A stretch of DNA of 42,578 nucleotides from Clostridiales bacterium (lineage in GTDB: Bacteria; Bacillota; Clostridia; Christensenellales; UBA1750): positions 1 to 42,578 of the forward strand of contig SVHB01000011.1 of the NCBI GenBank assembly GCA_015056005.1, written 5' to 3'. Below the pieces are notes generated by a model. It saw only the letters and a list, made by a program, of their open reading frames with translations, had not been told where the DNA came from and did not search any database. Positions 23,930 to 31,889 of this stretch are shown here, piece after piece; positions within the stretch are counted from its first letter, which is position 1, and each line of letters begins with the position of its first letter. A program made the translations under genes and the position numbers.

Positions 23930-25204
23930 ATGTATCAGGTATTTGCCGGCAATTATGACCGCGTTTCCTGCCCCGTGGCTTTTGAGATCCCCGCATCCCA
24001 GCTGCCCGCGAAGAACGTTGCCGTACGCTTTGAAGGCGGCAGCACCGTTCCCGCAGGCGTTGAAGTTACGGGCGATAAGGCAAGAGTTACCTTTGTGATG
24101 GACGATCTTCTCAAGGAAGAATCCGTAAGGTTCGAGCTTATCCCTTCCGAGAATTGCTGCTGCGGCATGGAAGCACGCCTGCTCGATGACAAGGTAGAAA
24201 TTTACGACGACGGCGATTACGTTACCAAGTATTATTTTGGCAAGGACCTTTTCAAGCCCTACATGGGTCCGTTCTTTGAAAAGTACGGCAAGCAGACCAC
24301 CAGGCTCAACTTTACCATCAAGGAGCATCCCCATCACAGGTCCGTTTGGATCTCTCACGGCTCCGTAAACGGCGTTGATAACTGGAACGAGCCCGCCGAC
24401 TGCGGCCTGATCCTCAATCAGGGCATTTTAGATATCGTGAACACCCCCGTGTACTGCCAGTTCACCTCCAAGAACCTGTGGACCAAGCACGACGGTGTTG
24501 AGAAGCTCTGCGACGAGACCACCACCATCCGCTTCTACAACACTCCCGCTTCCATGCGTCTGGTCGATGTTAAGATCACCCTGACCGCCTCCTACGGCGA
24601 TGTTGTTCTTGGTGAGACCAAGGAAGCAGGCCCCATTGCGGTTAGAATGAACGACGAGCTGGTAGTCGGCAAGACCGGTCGTTTTGAGACTCCCTTCGGC
24701 GTAAACGAGGACGAGATCTGGATGAACCGCGCTCCCTGGTGCGATTACACCGGCAAGGCTGAAGGTCATGCCTGCGGCATCGCTATCTTTGATAACACTC
24801 AAAACGACAGCTATCCCACCTACTGGCATTCAAGGAACTACGGTCTGATGGCTCCCAACAACTTCTTCAAGGGCGGCGCACGCACCATCAAGGAAGGCGA
24901 GTCCATGACCTGGAACTTCCGCCTTGCTTTCCACAACGGCGATACCAAGACCGCCAAGATCGCTGACCGTTTCGGCGATTACGCTTTCATGCCCCTTGTT
25001 GCCAACCGCGACGAGGACGATCTGGAAGTCCTCTGGCCCGCCGATCCCGCACGCGCAAAGCTGCCCCCCGTCCCCGCTGATATGGACACCACCAACTGGC
25101 CTCCCATGCCCAAGTGGCAGAAGGACGTTCCCGAGTTCTTCAAGGCTCTCAGAGAGCTTGGCGTGACCGATTATCCCTTCCGCCGTCCCGCTCCCAAGAA
25201 ATAA
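23930..25204 (+). CDS. PmoA-like / DUF6807 family protein
   Basis: 424 residues. The segment EHPHHRSVWISHGSVNGVDNWNE (positions ~134-156) is the hallmark of the family misnamed methane oxygenase PmoA, found in carbohydrate-use clusters; the mutarotase-like beta-sandwich and conserved His residues suggest sugar binding or deglycosylation chemistry, but no reaction is firmly established. No signal peptide. AGGAGG with ideal spacing, high use of preferred codons (well expressed). Followed by a terminator-like hairpin before the next gene. Confidence 0.75.
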   Translation: MYQVFAGNYDRVSCPVAFEIPASQLPAKNVAVRFEGGSTVPAGVEVTGDKARVTFVMDDLLKEESVRFELIPSENCCCGMEARLLDDKVEIYDDGDYVTKYYFGKDLFKPYMGPFFEKYGKQTTRLNFTIKEHPHHRSVWISHGSVNGVDNWNEPADCGLILNQGILDIVNTPVYCQFTSKNLWTKHDGVEKLCDETTTIRFYNTPASMRLVDVKITLTASYGDVVLGETKEAGPIAVRMNDELVVGKTGRFETPFGVNEDEIWMNRAPWCDYTGKAEGHACGIAIFDNTQNDSYPTYWHSRNYGLMAPNNFFKGGARTIKEGESMTWNFRLAFHNGDTKTAKIADRFGDYAFMPLVANRDEDDLEVLWPADPARAKLPPVPADMDTTNWPPMPKWQKDVPEFFKALRELGVTDYPFRRPAPKK

Positions 25205-25227
25205 GAATACCCTACGTTCATAAACGC

Positions 25228-25263
25228 AGGCGGTGCAGATTTGTCTGCGCCGCCTGATTTTTT
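25228..25263 (+). terminator. Intercistronic terminator/attenuator
   Basis: AGGCGGTGCAGA (25228-25239) / TCTGCGCCGCCT (25244-25255, one G-U) then GATTTTTT, ending directly at the AGGAGG of the next gene. It would lower expression of the hydrolase relative to the PmoA-like gene. Confidence 0.7.
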
Positions 25264-25274
25264 AGGAGGTTAAT

Positions 25275-26321
25275 ATGACATATTTTTCCGTTCGTGATTA
25301 CATGATCGCTCAGTTTGACCGTTTCGGCATGGAATATGCTTTCGATGTAAACGATGTTACCGACGAGGCTTCCTTCTATCGCTGGCAGGCTAAGGCGCGC
25401 GCCCGTCTTTGGGAGATCACGGGCATGAACTACTGCCTTGAAGCGCCCCTTGAGCCCAAAATGCTGGAATCCACCGAAATGCGCGGTTACACCCGCGAGA
25501 AGTGGCTCATACAGACCGAGCCTTCCGTTTACATGCCCTTCTATCTCCTGCGCCCGGAAAACCCCAACGGCAAGGCGATGCTCAACCCCCACGGTCACGG
25601 CGGCGGCAAGGAGAATTCCGTTATCGATTTTGACGATCCTCAGTTTGCCGAAAAGACCCGCTGGGGCGAGGGCTACGCGATCAAGCTTGCCCGCGAAGGT
25701 TATTTCGTTGCCTGCCCCGATGCAAGAGGCTCCGGCGAGCGCAGAGAAGCAGGTCAGCAGGGCGATGAGCCTCAGAAGGCCATGATGAACTCTCACCGCG
25801 AGATAAACCAGATGGCGCTGGGCTTCGGTCAGTGCATGGTCGCGTACATGGTTTGGGATCTCATGCGCCTGATCGATTTCCTTTATACCATGCCCGAGAT
25901 CGACAAGGAGCACATCGGCTGCTTCGGCATGTCCGGCGGCGGTCAGCAGACCCTCTTCCTCGCCGCTTTGGATGACCGCGTGAAGGTCGCAGTCACCTCC
26001 GGTTATTTTTACGGCTACAAGGAAGCCCTCATGCTTCAGCCCGGCAACTGCTCCTGCAATTTCGTTCCCCACATCTGGCGTACCCTGGATCACGGCGATC
26101 TGGGCGCAATGATCGCTCCCAGAGCTCTGCTCGTCGAGTCCGGCAGAAAAGACGGTCTCAACGGCGCGCCCCTGATCGATAACGTCCTTCCGCAGGTCGA
26201 TATCGCCCGCCGCGGTTTCGCCATCTTTAATGCACAGGACAGGCTCCACCATTCCATCCACGACGGCGGCCATCAGTGGGTCGGCACCGATGTTCTCCCC
26301 TTCCTCGAGAAGTGGCTGTAG
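25275..26321 (+). CDS. Large alpha/beta hydrolase (acetyl-xylan-esterase / dienelactone-hydrolase-like)
   Basis: 348 residues, no signal peptide. A long N-terminal cap (~1-75) precedes the fold; NPHGHGGGK (104-112) is the oxyanion region, nucleophile elbow GMSGGG with Ser220, candidate acid Asp293 in ESGRKDGL, and His333 in HDGGHQW. This layout matches the Abhydrolase_7/AXE-type esterases in glycan clusters. Codon use is strongly biased, like the PmoA-like gene. AGGAGG sits 7 bases upstream. Repeat island 2 begins at its stop codon. Confidence 0.8.
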   Translation: MTYFSVRDYMIAQFDRFGMEYAFDVNDVTDEASFYRWQAKARARLWEITGMNYCLEAPLEPKMLESTEMRGYTREKWLIQTEPSVYMPFYLLRPENPNGKAMLNPHGHGGGKENSVIDFDDPQFAEKTRWGEGYAIKLAREGYFVACPDARGSGERREAGQQGDEPQKAMMNSHREINQMALGFGQCMVAYMVWDLMRLIDFLYTMPEIDKEHIGCFGMSGGGQQTLFLAALDDRVKVAVTSGYFYGYKEALMLQPGNCSCNFVPHIWRTLDHGDLGAMIAPRALLVESGRKDGLNGAPLIDNVLPQVDIARRGFAIFNAQDRLHHSIHDGGHQWVGTDVLPFLEKWL

Positions 26322-26922
26322 GAGCGGAGGGGGACGTTTTCTTGGAAGAAGGCGTTGCCTTCTCCCAAACCCTCATCCACCAAGGGATTTCATCCCTTGG
26401 ATTCCTGATACTTTGGGGTTAGGTAATTTCATACGTTTGCTTACGCGTTGCCCGTCAAGTATGGGCAACGCGTGATTGCTTTTTAGAACTTTATACGAAA
26501 GGGATTACGGGCTATTCAGACTTCTGTTTTATAAAAAGACTGCGGTGTTTAAAGCCTCCCTCTACGAGGGAGGTGGCACGGCGAAGCCGTGACGGAAGGA
26601 GTTCTCAAATAATATTGCGCGCGCCGAAGGCGCATATCGCTCACCGAAGGTGAATATCGCACGCGAAGCGTATATCGCTGCGCCAAAGGCGCACTCCTCC
26701 TCCCCGCCGGCATTGGCTGCCTCTGTATAGCCTTCTTCCATATACCGCGAATCCCATCCACCGCCTGATTCCCGCAAAAATAAATCACGCGTGACCCATA
26801 CTTTACGGGTCACGCGTAAGCTACAGTATGAAATTACTAAATCCCAAAGCCGCGGAGTCCAGAGGATGCAATCCTCTGGTGGATGAGGGTTTGGGAGAAG
26901 GCAAAGCCTTCTCCCAAGAAAA
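26322..26922. repeat. Palindromic repeat island 2 (cleanest complete example)
   Basis: Module order: P left, AGAAGGC/GCCTTCT (26347-26363) then CCAAGGGAT/ATCCCTTGG (26380-26400). Q left, arms ACGCGTTGCCC / GGGCAACGCGT (26443-26473), loop GTCAAGTAT. R, CCTCCCTC/GAGGGAGG (26555-26573) then CACGGC/GCCGTG (26577-26591) and ACGGAAGGAGTTCT. S array 26621-26693. Q right, arms ACGCGTGACCC (26787-26817), loop ATACTTTAC. P right inverted, CCAGAGGAT/ATCCTCTGG (26859-26879) and GGGAGAAGGC/GCCTTCTCCC (26893-26915). Fills the whole gap between two convergent genes. No protein gene. Confidence 0.88.
26621..26693 (+). repeat. S array: four tiny hairpins spaced by ATATCGC
   Basis: GCGCC-GAA-GGCGC, ATATCGC, TCACC-GAA-GGTGA, ATATCGC, ACGC-GAA-GCGT, ATATCGC, TGCGCC-AAA-GGCGCA. 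Arms differ in each unit but always pair; the heptamer is identical all three times (26634, 26654, 26672). Confidence 0.9.
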
Positions 26923-28113
26923 TCACTTAGTATAATTATCGAAATAGTGCTGTACCCAGATGATGGGGGTACCCTTATCGCCGCTGCCGGAGGTAAGGTC
27001 GCAGAGGGAGCCGATGAGGTCGGTGAGGCGGCGGGGGGTAGTACCCTGGCTGACCATAGAACCGACGAGATCGGAATCCTTATTACGGATATACTCGGAG
27101 ATAGCTTCCTTGAGGGCGTCGCCGCTGAGGTCGGCGAAATTATTATCCGCGAGGTACTTGAGCTTAACTTCGTTGGGCTGACCCTCGAGGCCTGCGGTAT
27201 AAGCGGGAGAAACGACCGGGTCTGCGAGCTCCCAGATCTTGCCGACGGGATCCTTGAAAGCGCCGTCGCCGTAAACCATGACCTCGATCTGCTTGCCGGT
27301 AGCTTCCCTGAGCTGGGCTGCGATGGTATCGACTACCTTCTGGCAATCGCGGGGGAAGAGCTTGACGGTCTCTTCGGTGGCCTTATTGGAGCCGAGCAGA
27401 CCGTAGTTTTCGTTGTAACCGCTGCCGTCAACGGGGGCGGTGAGGATCTCATCCAGACCGTAAACAGCCTTAGCTCCGTTTGCCTTCAGAAGGCGCTTGG
27501 TGCGGGCGCGGGTATGGATATCGCAGCAAAGCACGCTGTCGGTGTAATCGAGGATAGCTCTGCAGTCGTTTGCAAGGATGATCTCGCATTCGCAGCCGCA
27601 GGAGGTGATCAGATCGCGGTAATACTCGATATAATCAACGCCGGTGAAGGGATGCTTGACATAACCGAACAGCTCGCGGTACTTTGCCTCGGTCAGAACG
27701 TCGGTCCAGGGATTAACGCCCTTTTCGTCGAGGGTGTCCAGATCGACCAGATGGTTGCCGACTTCATCGGAGGGGTAGGAGAGCATAAGCACGATCTTCT
27801 TTGCGCCCTTGGCGATACCGCGCAGGCAGATCGCAAAGCGGTTGCGGCTGAGGATGGGGAAAATCACGCCGACGGGAGAATCGCCGAACTTTGCCTTGAT
27901 ATCGGCGGCGATCTGGTCAACGGTGGCGTAGTTGCCCTGAGCGCGGGCTACAACAGCCTCGGTGATGGCAACAACATCTTTATCATAAAACTCGATATTT
28001 TCGCTCTTTGCGGCAGCAAGTACGCTGTCGGTAACGATACGGCAGATATCATCGCCCTGACGGATGATGGGCGCACGAACGCCGCGGGAAATGGTACCGA
28101 TCAATCTTTCCAT
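26923..28113 (-). CDS. Coenzyme F420-0:L-glutamate ligase (CofE) family protein
   Basis: 396 residues. N-terminal RAPIIRQGDDICRIVTDSVL and DKDVVAITEAVVARAQGNY match the F420 ligase fold (start of CofE: a nucleotide-independent-looking GTP-binding ligase that adds Glu to F420-0). The protein is longer than archaeal CofE (~250), with an extra C-terminal half (PRDCQKVVDTIAAQLRE, MVYGDGAFKDPVGKIWELADPVVSP). No other F420 gene is nearby and Clostridia generally lack F420, so it may glutamylate another acceptor, such as a folate- or peptide-like compound. Its own promoter lies near 28190. Stops at repeat island 2. Confidence 0.75.
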   Translation of the reverse strand: MERLIGTISRGVRAPIIRQGDDICRIVTDSVLAAAKSENIEFYDKDVVAITEAVVARAQGNYATVDQIAADIKAKFGDSPVGVIFPILSRNRFAICLRGIAKGAKKIVLMLSYPSDEVGNHLVDLDTLDEKGVNPWTDVLTEAKYRELFGYVKHPFTGVDYIEYYRDLITSCGCECEIILANDCRAILDYTDSVLCCDIHTRARTKRLLKANGAKAVYGLDEILTAPVDGSGYNENYGLLGSNKATEETVKLFPRDCQKVVDTIAAQLREATGKQIEVMVYGDGAFKDPVGKIWELADPVVSPAYTAGLEGQPNEVKLKYLADNNFADLSGDALKEAISEYIRNKDSDLVGSMVSQGTTPRRLTDLIGSLCDLTSGSGDKGTPIIWVQHYFDNYTK

Positions 28114-28188
28114 GGTGGTTTGTTCCCCCTTAAGTGAACATGGGCTTGGTTGTTTTGGGACGAAATACGCCCCTTTCAGTGCAGTATC

Positions 28189-28194
28189 ATTATA
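28189..28194 (-). promoter_or_regulatory. Probable -10 element of the CofE-like gene
   Basis: Perfect TATAAT on the minus strand ~76 bases before the start codon; the -35 region (TTTTAC at 18 bases) is weak. Confidence 0.35.
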
Positions 28195-28256
28195 GCATAG
28201 CGTGTCTTAAAAGTAAAATCGATATTCCTGATACTTCCGATAACGCTTGCTTATGC

Positions 28257-29399
28257 TTATATATCGGTCTTGGGCCTCTCTCTGCGCTTGCCGCGGTAGA
28301 TATAGGCTCCGCATTCGATGGTGCCGTTGTATATGCGGCGCTTTTTGTCTGCGCGCCTGCCGAAGAGTTCCTCAAAGCCGCGGTGCGCGGTAAACGCGGT
28401 AAGCGCCCAGTAGGGATATTGCTCGTACCAGTGCCCAAGATCGCGGTAAAGCTTTTCGACTTCCTTTGGCGCCATTATGCGGATACCGTAGGGCAGGTTC
28501 ACGATGAACGCGCCGCGGTCTGGGATCCCGCCGAGCTTTCTGAAATCGCATTGCTGAATTTTGATCTTGCCGCCGATGCCTGCCTGAACCACATGCTTTT
28601 TTGTGAGGGCAACGGCCTTGGAATCGATATCGGAGGCAAATACCTGACAGGGCGGTGCGGCTTCAAAGCGCTCCTTGGCTTCCTCGCGGAGCCTCTTTGA
28701 ATAGCTTATGTCAACATAAGGCCACTGCTCCATAGCAAATTTTCTCATCATGCCGGGCGCGCGGTCAAGTGCCATCAGCGCGCCTTCAATTGCGATGGTG
28801 CCGGTGCCGCACATCGGATCGCAAAGCGGCATATCGGTGTACCATGGCGAAAGCTTAAGCAGGCTCGCAGCCATAGTCTCACGCATGGGCGCTTCGCCGT
28901 TATAGGTGCGGTAGCCGCGCTTTGCAAGACCAACGCCCGATGTGTCTATTGAAAGCGTGGCGGTGTCCTGATGCATGTGTACGTCTATCTGAGCCACAGC
29001 GCCCGTTTCGGGCAGCCATTCAAGCCCGTAGACCGATTTCAGGCGCTCGGCTATCGCCTTTTTGGTGATCGCCTGAACGTCGGGCAGGCTCATCAGCTTG
29101 CTCCTTGCGCATTTGCCGCCCACGGGGAAAGCCATCTTTTCGGTAATGTAATCCTCCCAGGGCAGCGCCTTTACGCCCTCGAAAAGCTCATCGAAGGTGT
29201 ACGCCTTAAAAGAGCCCATGTGCAGCATAACTCTGTCGCCGGTCCTGAGCCACATGTTTGCCCTGAGCGCATCGTTTAAGCTGCCCTCAAAGGAGGCTCT
29301 GCCGTTTTCGCTTTTTACGTTTTCAAAGCCCAGTTCCTTGAGCTCGCCTGCGCAGACGCCCTCCATCTCAAACGGGGACGCGATCAAAAATTCAGCCAT
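28257..29399 (-). CDS. THUMP-domain class I RNA methyltransferase (RlmL/YpsC-like)
   Basis: 380 residues. Small N-terminal ferredoxin-like/THUMP part (~1-160), then a UPF0020 Rossmann methyltransferase with DPMCGTGTIAIEG (SAM site) and the N2-guanine-type catalytic motif NLPYG. Homologues (YpsC, RlmL N-terminal half) make m2G in 23S rRNA. Standalone rather than fused to an RlmK half, as in Bacillota. Begins 15 bases after the C_GCAxxG gene in the MBL-ANTAR operon. Confidence 0.88.
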   Translation of the reverse strand: MAEFLIASPFEMEGVCAGELKELGFENVKSENGRASFEGSLNDALRANMWLRTGDRVMLHMGSFKAYTFDELFEGVKALPWEDYITEKMAFPVGGKCARSKLMSLPDVQAITKKAIAERLKSVYGLEWLPETGAVAQIDVHMHQDTATLSIDTSGVGLAKRGYRTYNGEAPMRETMAASLLKLSPWYTDMPLCDPMCGTGTIAIEGALMALDRAPGMMRKFAMEQWPYVDISYSKRLREEAKERFEAAPPCQVFASDIDSKAVALTKKHVVQAGIGGKIKIQQCDFRKLGGIPDRGAFIVNLPYGIRIMAPKEVEKLYRDLGHWYEQYPYWALTAFTAHRGFEELFGRRADKKRRIYNGTIECGAYIYRGKRRERPKTDI

Positions 29400-29414
29400 A
29401 TTTCACCTGTAAGC

Positions 29415-29864
29415 TTAGTTGTTCTTTAAAAATTCTTCCATCATGTCCGCGGCTGCCTCAACGATGCCGGGGCAGGGGCGAACGGCCTTGTAATGCTCGT
29501 CTCTGGGCGCAGGGGTAGGAGTTATGGGGCCTTTGCCCTCCTCTCCCAAAAGATCGCGGCAGATCAGGGTGCCGAATTTATCGGTGAAGGGGATCATAAA
29601 GCGCTGAACGGCGGCGTAGGTGGCCTGCTTTGCCTGCTGATCCTCGGCAACGTCATTGCCCTTGAAATAGCCGTATACGATCAGCGCGCCCGTGAACGCG
29701 CCGCAGGTCTCCCTCATCCTGCCGATGCCCGCGCCGAAGCAGGAAGCGAGCCTTGCGATCTGCTCAACGCTCATGTTCATCTCCTCGGCAAAAGCGCAGG
29801 CGACCGCCTGAGCGCAGTTATAGCCCTGCTCAAAATATTGTCTTGCGAGCTTGCCCTTGGTCAT
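29415..29864 (-). CDS. C_GCAxxG_C_C family redox-type protein
   Basis: 149 residues. Cys-rich family with QGYNCAQAVACAF, ASCFGAGIGRMRETCGAFTGA, TLICRDLLG and RPCPGIV, the conserved Cys pattern giving the family its name. Thought to be redox- or metal-linked; function not established. CTAAGGAGG precedes ATG 29864; the longer upstream reading (to 29909) overlaps the ANTAR gene and is rejected. Ten bases after the ANTAR gene stop. Confidence 0.85.
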   Translation of the reverse strand: MTKGKLARQYFEQGYNCAQAVACAFAEEMNMSVEQIARLASCFGAGIGRMRETCGAFTGALIVYGYFKGNDVAEDQQAKQATYAAVQRFMIPFTDKFGTLICRDLLGEEGKGPITPTPAPRDEHYKAVRPCPGIVEAAADMMEEFLKNN

Positions 29865-29874
29865 AATGTCCTCC

Positions 29875-30447
29875 TTAGCTGTCGTAGGTCTTGAGTATGC
29901 CCAGCGCAACTTCCATCTTGCTGGTGCGCATATCCATGGCCTGTTTTTCTATGTATCTGTGCGCCTGAGGCTCGCTCAGGCGAAGGTATTGTATCAAAAC
30001 GCACTTGGCTCTGTCTATAAGGCGATTTTCCTCTATCTTGTCCTTGAGCTTGGTTTGCTCGTCCATCATTATTTCAAGCCGCTTTTTGGCTATCATCGAC
30101 ATTTTTACGCTGTTTATCATAAGCTGCTTTGAAATCGGCCTGTTTATAACAAAAATGCCGCTTTCTTCGTATTCCAAAGCGCTTTTATCGCCTTGGGGCA
30201 ATATGACAAGGATCCCCGAGGCGCATTTTACCGAAAGCGCCTTTGCAAAGCTCAAAAGATCCTTTGAATCCGCCTGGGGGCTTATAAGTATTGCGCCGAA
30301 TTCGCGCTGAGATATTATTTTGAACGCCTCGTCCTTTGTGCTGCAGCAAACGATATCGCCTGAAATGCTGCCTGCAAGCGCGCCGCTCAGCTGCTGAGTT
30401 GCATTTTGGTTCCTTGATATCAAAAGCAGATCGCCCAGCGCACTCAC
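29875..30447 (-). CDS. ANTAR-domain RNA-binding response regulator with degenerate receiver
   Basis: 190 residues. Receiver-like N-terminal domain (~1-125) followed by a coiled linker (KKRLEIMMDEQTKLKDKIEENRLIDRAK) and the ANTAR three-helix RNA-binding domain (~140-185, with AKCVLIQYLRLSEPQAHRYIEKQAMDMR). The phospho-acceptor Asp expected after beta 3 is replaced (REFGAILISPQ), so phosphorylation is unlikely. ANTAR proteins bind dual hairpins to prevent termination. The start codon is probably GTG 30447, right behind GGGAGG; the short spacing leaves the exact start unsure. Second gene of a four-gene operon. Confidence 0.8.
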   Translation of the reverse strand: MSALGDLLLISRNQNATQQLSGALAGSISGDIVCCSTKDEAFKIISQREFGAILISPQADSKDLLSFAKALSVKCASGILVILPQGDKSALEYEESGIFVINRPISKQLMINSVKMSMIAKKRLEIMMDEQTKLKDKIEENRLIDRAKCVLIQYLRLSEPQAHRYIEKQAMDMRTSKMEVALGILKTYDS

Positions 30448-30460
30448 CTCCCAAAGTTTA

Positions 30461-31237
30461 TCAAAGCATCAGCGATTGTCCGTCGTTTGAATAAAATACG
30501 TTTTCGCTTCCAAGCGCCTTTCTTGCCAGCGCCACCTGTCCCTGCGGATCGGCGAGCATCGCCCTGCCGTGGTGGTTGAACCAGACCTGCGGCGGGCAAA
30601 AAGAATTTTCGTAAAGCCAGCCTGCCACTTCCTCGGCCATGTGATGCCCCGTCTCCATTATGAGCAGATCGCACTGACCGAGCCACTGACGAACCTCGGA
30701 TATATGCCCGATATCGCCCGTGTATAGTATTGTCTTTCCTTCACATTCTATAAGGAAGGAGTACGAAAGAACCTTGCCGTCCTCCCTTGGCTTCAAATGC
30801 GTGTTCCCGCAGGATGTGACGCGCATGTTCCCGTCGTCGAAAACCAAGCCGACGTCTATTATGTGCCCGTTCACCTTCATCGAGGTCTCGTAATGCGCTT
30901 CGCCGGCCTTCAGCATCAGCTTTGCGCCCTCAAGCGCAGTCAGATCGGAAATATAAACGTCGATATCGTGGTCAAGCGTGATCTTGTACCTCGAGATCAT
31001 CTTCCTGACCACCGCAAGCAGATTGGGCAGCCCGCCGACATGATCGATATGCGGGTGGGAAATGACGATCTTTTCCATCTTAGTCACGTCGATCCCAAGC
31101 GTGAATGCCGTGTAAGCGCAGTTTTCGCCCGCGTCGAAAAAATATACCTTGCCCGCGCTCTCTATCACAAACGAGCAGTGATGCCTTCCCGGCATCGGCT
31201 CGGTGCCGGAGCAGGAACCAAGAAAAGTCAGCTTCAT
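30461..31237 (-). CDS. MBL-fold metallo-hydrolase (RNase Z-like / cAMP phosphodiesterase-like)
   Basis: 258 residues. Metallo-beta-lactamase motif His61-x-His63-x-Asp65-His66 in SHPHIDHVGG, later His at GNTHLK, YTGDIGHISE and NHHGRA, giving two metal sites. Resembles the RNase Z/ElaC-type hydrolases; the substrate is unknown. GGGAGG lies ~8 bases before the ATG. First gene of the MBL-ANTAR-C_GCAxxG-rlmL-like operon and divergent from iscR. Confidence 0.85.
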   Translation of the reverse strand: MKLTFLGSCSGTEPMPGRHHCSFVIESAGKVYFFDAGENCAYTAFTLGIDVTKMEKIVISHPHIDHVGGLPNLLAVVRKMISRYKITLDHDIDVYISDLTALEGAKLMLKAGEAHYETSMKVNGHIIDVGLVFDDGNMRVTSCGNTHLKPREDGKVLSYSFLIECEGKTILYTGDIGHISEVRQWLGQCDLLIMETGHHMAEEVAGWLYENSFCPPQVWFNHHGRAMLADPQGQVALARKALGSENVFYSNDGQSLML

Positions 31238-31345
31238 TTTTTTGCCTCCCGTTCATATATCCTCAACCTTATTAAATTCTCGAAAACCTTGTTTTTTCCT
31301 CTTTTTTTGCGGAAATTAGCCTGCTGCGAATTTTACCCGAACCCC

Positions 31346-31374
31346 TTGACACAGTAAGGAACTGATGTTATATT
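31346..31374 (+). promoter_or_regulatory. Predicted promoter of iscR-iscS
   Basis: Perfect -35 TTGACA (31346-31351), 17-base spacer, -10 TATATT (31369-31374). Confidence 0.8.
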
Positions 31375-31383
31375 AGTGATGGG

Positions 31384-31408
31384 AATTCCGAGTATTTTAG
31401 TCGGAATT
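31384..31408. promoter_or_regulatory. Rrf2/IscR-type operator at the iscR start site
   Basis: Perfect 8-bp inverted repeat AATTCCGA / TCGGAATT with 9-base AT-rich spacer, covering +1, where a bound repressor would block transcription. Its spacing and AT-rich centre fit Rrf2-family (IscR/CymR) sites. Confidence 0.7.
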
Positions 31409-31425
31409 GGAACAAGGAGAAACAC

Positions 31426-31866
31426 ATGAAGCTATCAACAAAATCACGCTACGGCATCAGGGCAATGCTGGAGCTTGCGCTCGTTGAGGGGGATTCTCCC
31501 ATCGCGATCAGCTCCATCGCCCAAAAGCAGAACATACCCGAGCCGTATCTGGAGCAGCTCATGGGCACGCTCAAGAAGCACGACCTTGTGATCTCCACAA
31601 GGGGCGCGCAGGGCGGTTACCGCCTGTCAAAGCCGGGGGAGATGATCAGCATCGGCGACATCATCCGCGCGCTTGAGGGCTCCATGGCGCCCGTTGCCTG
31701 TGTGGAGGACGGCGATTTCTGCGCCCACAGCGGCAGCTGCGCCATGCACATGCTCTATGGCAGGATCACCCGTGGCATAAACGATGTATTTGATTCAATA
31801 ACGCTTGCGGATATGGCGGACGACCAGCGAAGCATGGACAGCCGCGCCTGCTCCTGCAAGGGATAA
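31426..31866 (+). CDS. iscR: Rrf2 family iron-sulphur transcription regulator (IscR-like)
   Basis: 146 residues. Winged helix-turn-helix start [19 protein letters not shown], recognition region ([19 protein letters not shown], then [10 protein letters not shown]), and cluster-type cysteines Cys92, Cys99 and Cys105, the IscR triad that binds [2Fe-2S]. Represses the isc genes when Fe-S supply is enough. Operators are present at its own promoter and upstream of iscU. AAGGAGA lies ~8 bases before ATG. Followed 23 bases later by iscS. Confidence 0.9.
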   Translation: MKLSTKSRYGIRAMLELALVEGDSPIAISSIAQKQNIPEPYLEQLMGTLKKHDLVISTRGAQGGYRLSKPGEMISIGDIIRALEGSMAPVACVEDGDFCAHSGSCAMHMLYGRITRGINDVFDSITLADMADDQRSMDSRACSCKG

Positions 31867-31889
31867 CAGCACATAAAGGAGAAAAAGCG

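Noticed and set aside
26621..26693. CRISPR array
   Set aside because: The constant part is only 7 bases, the variable parts are self-complementary and short, and no cas gene is present.
26947..28137. 396-residue plus-strand open frame opposite the CofE-like gene
   Set aside because: Shadow of the minus-strand gene; the minus frame has recognisable ligase motifs.
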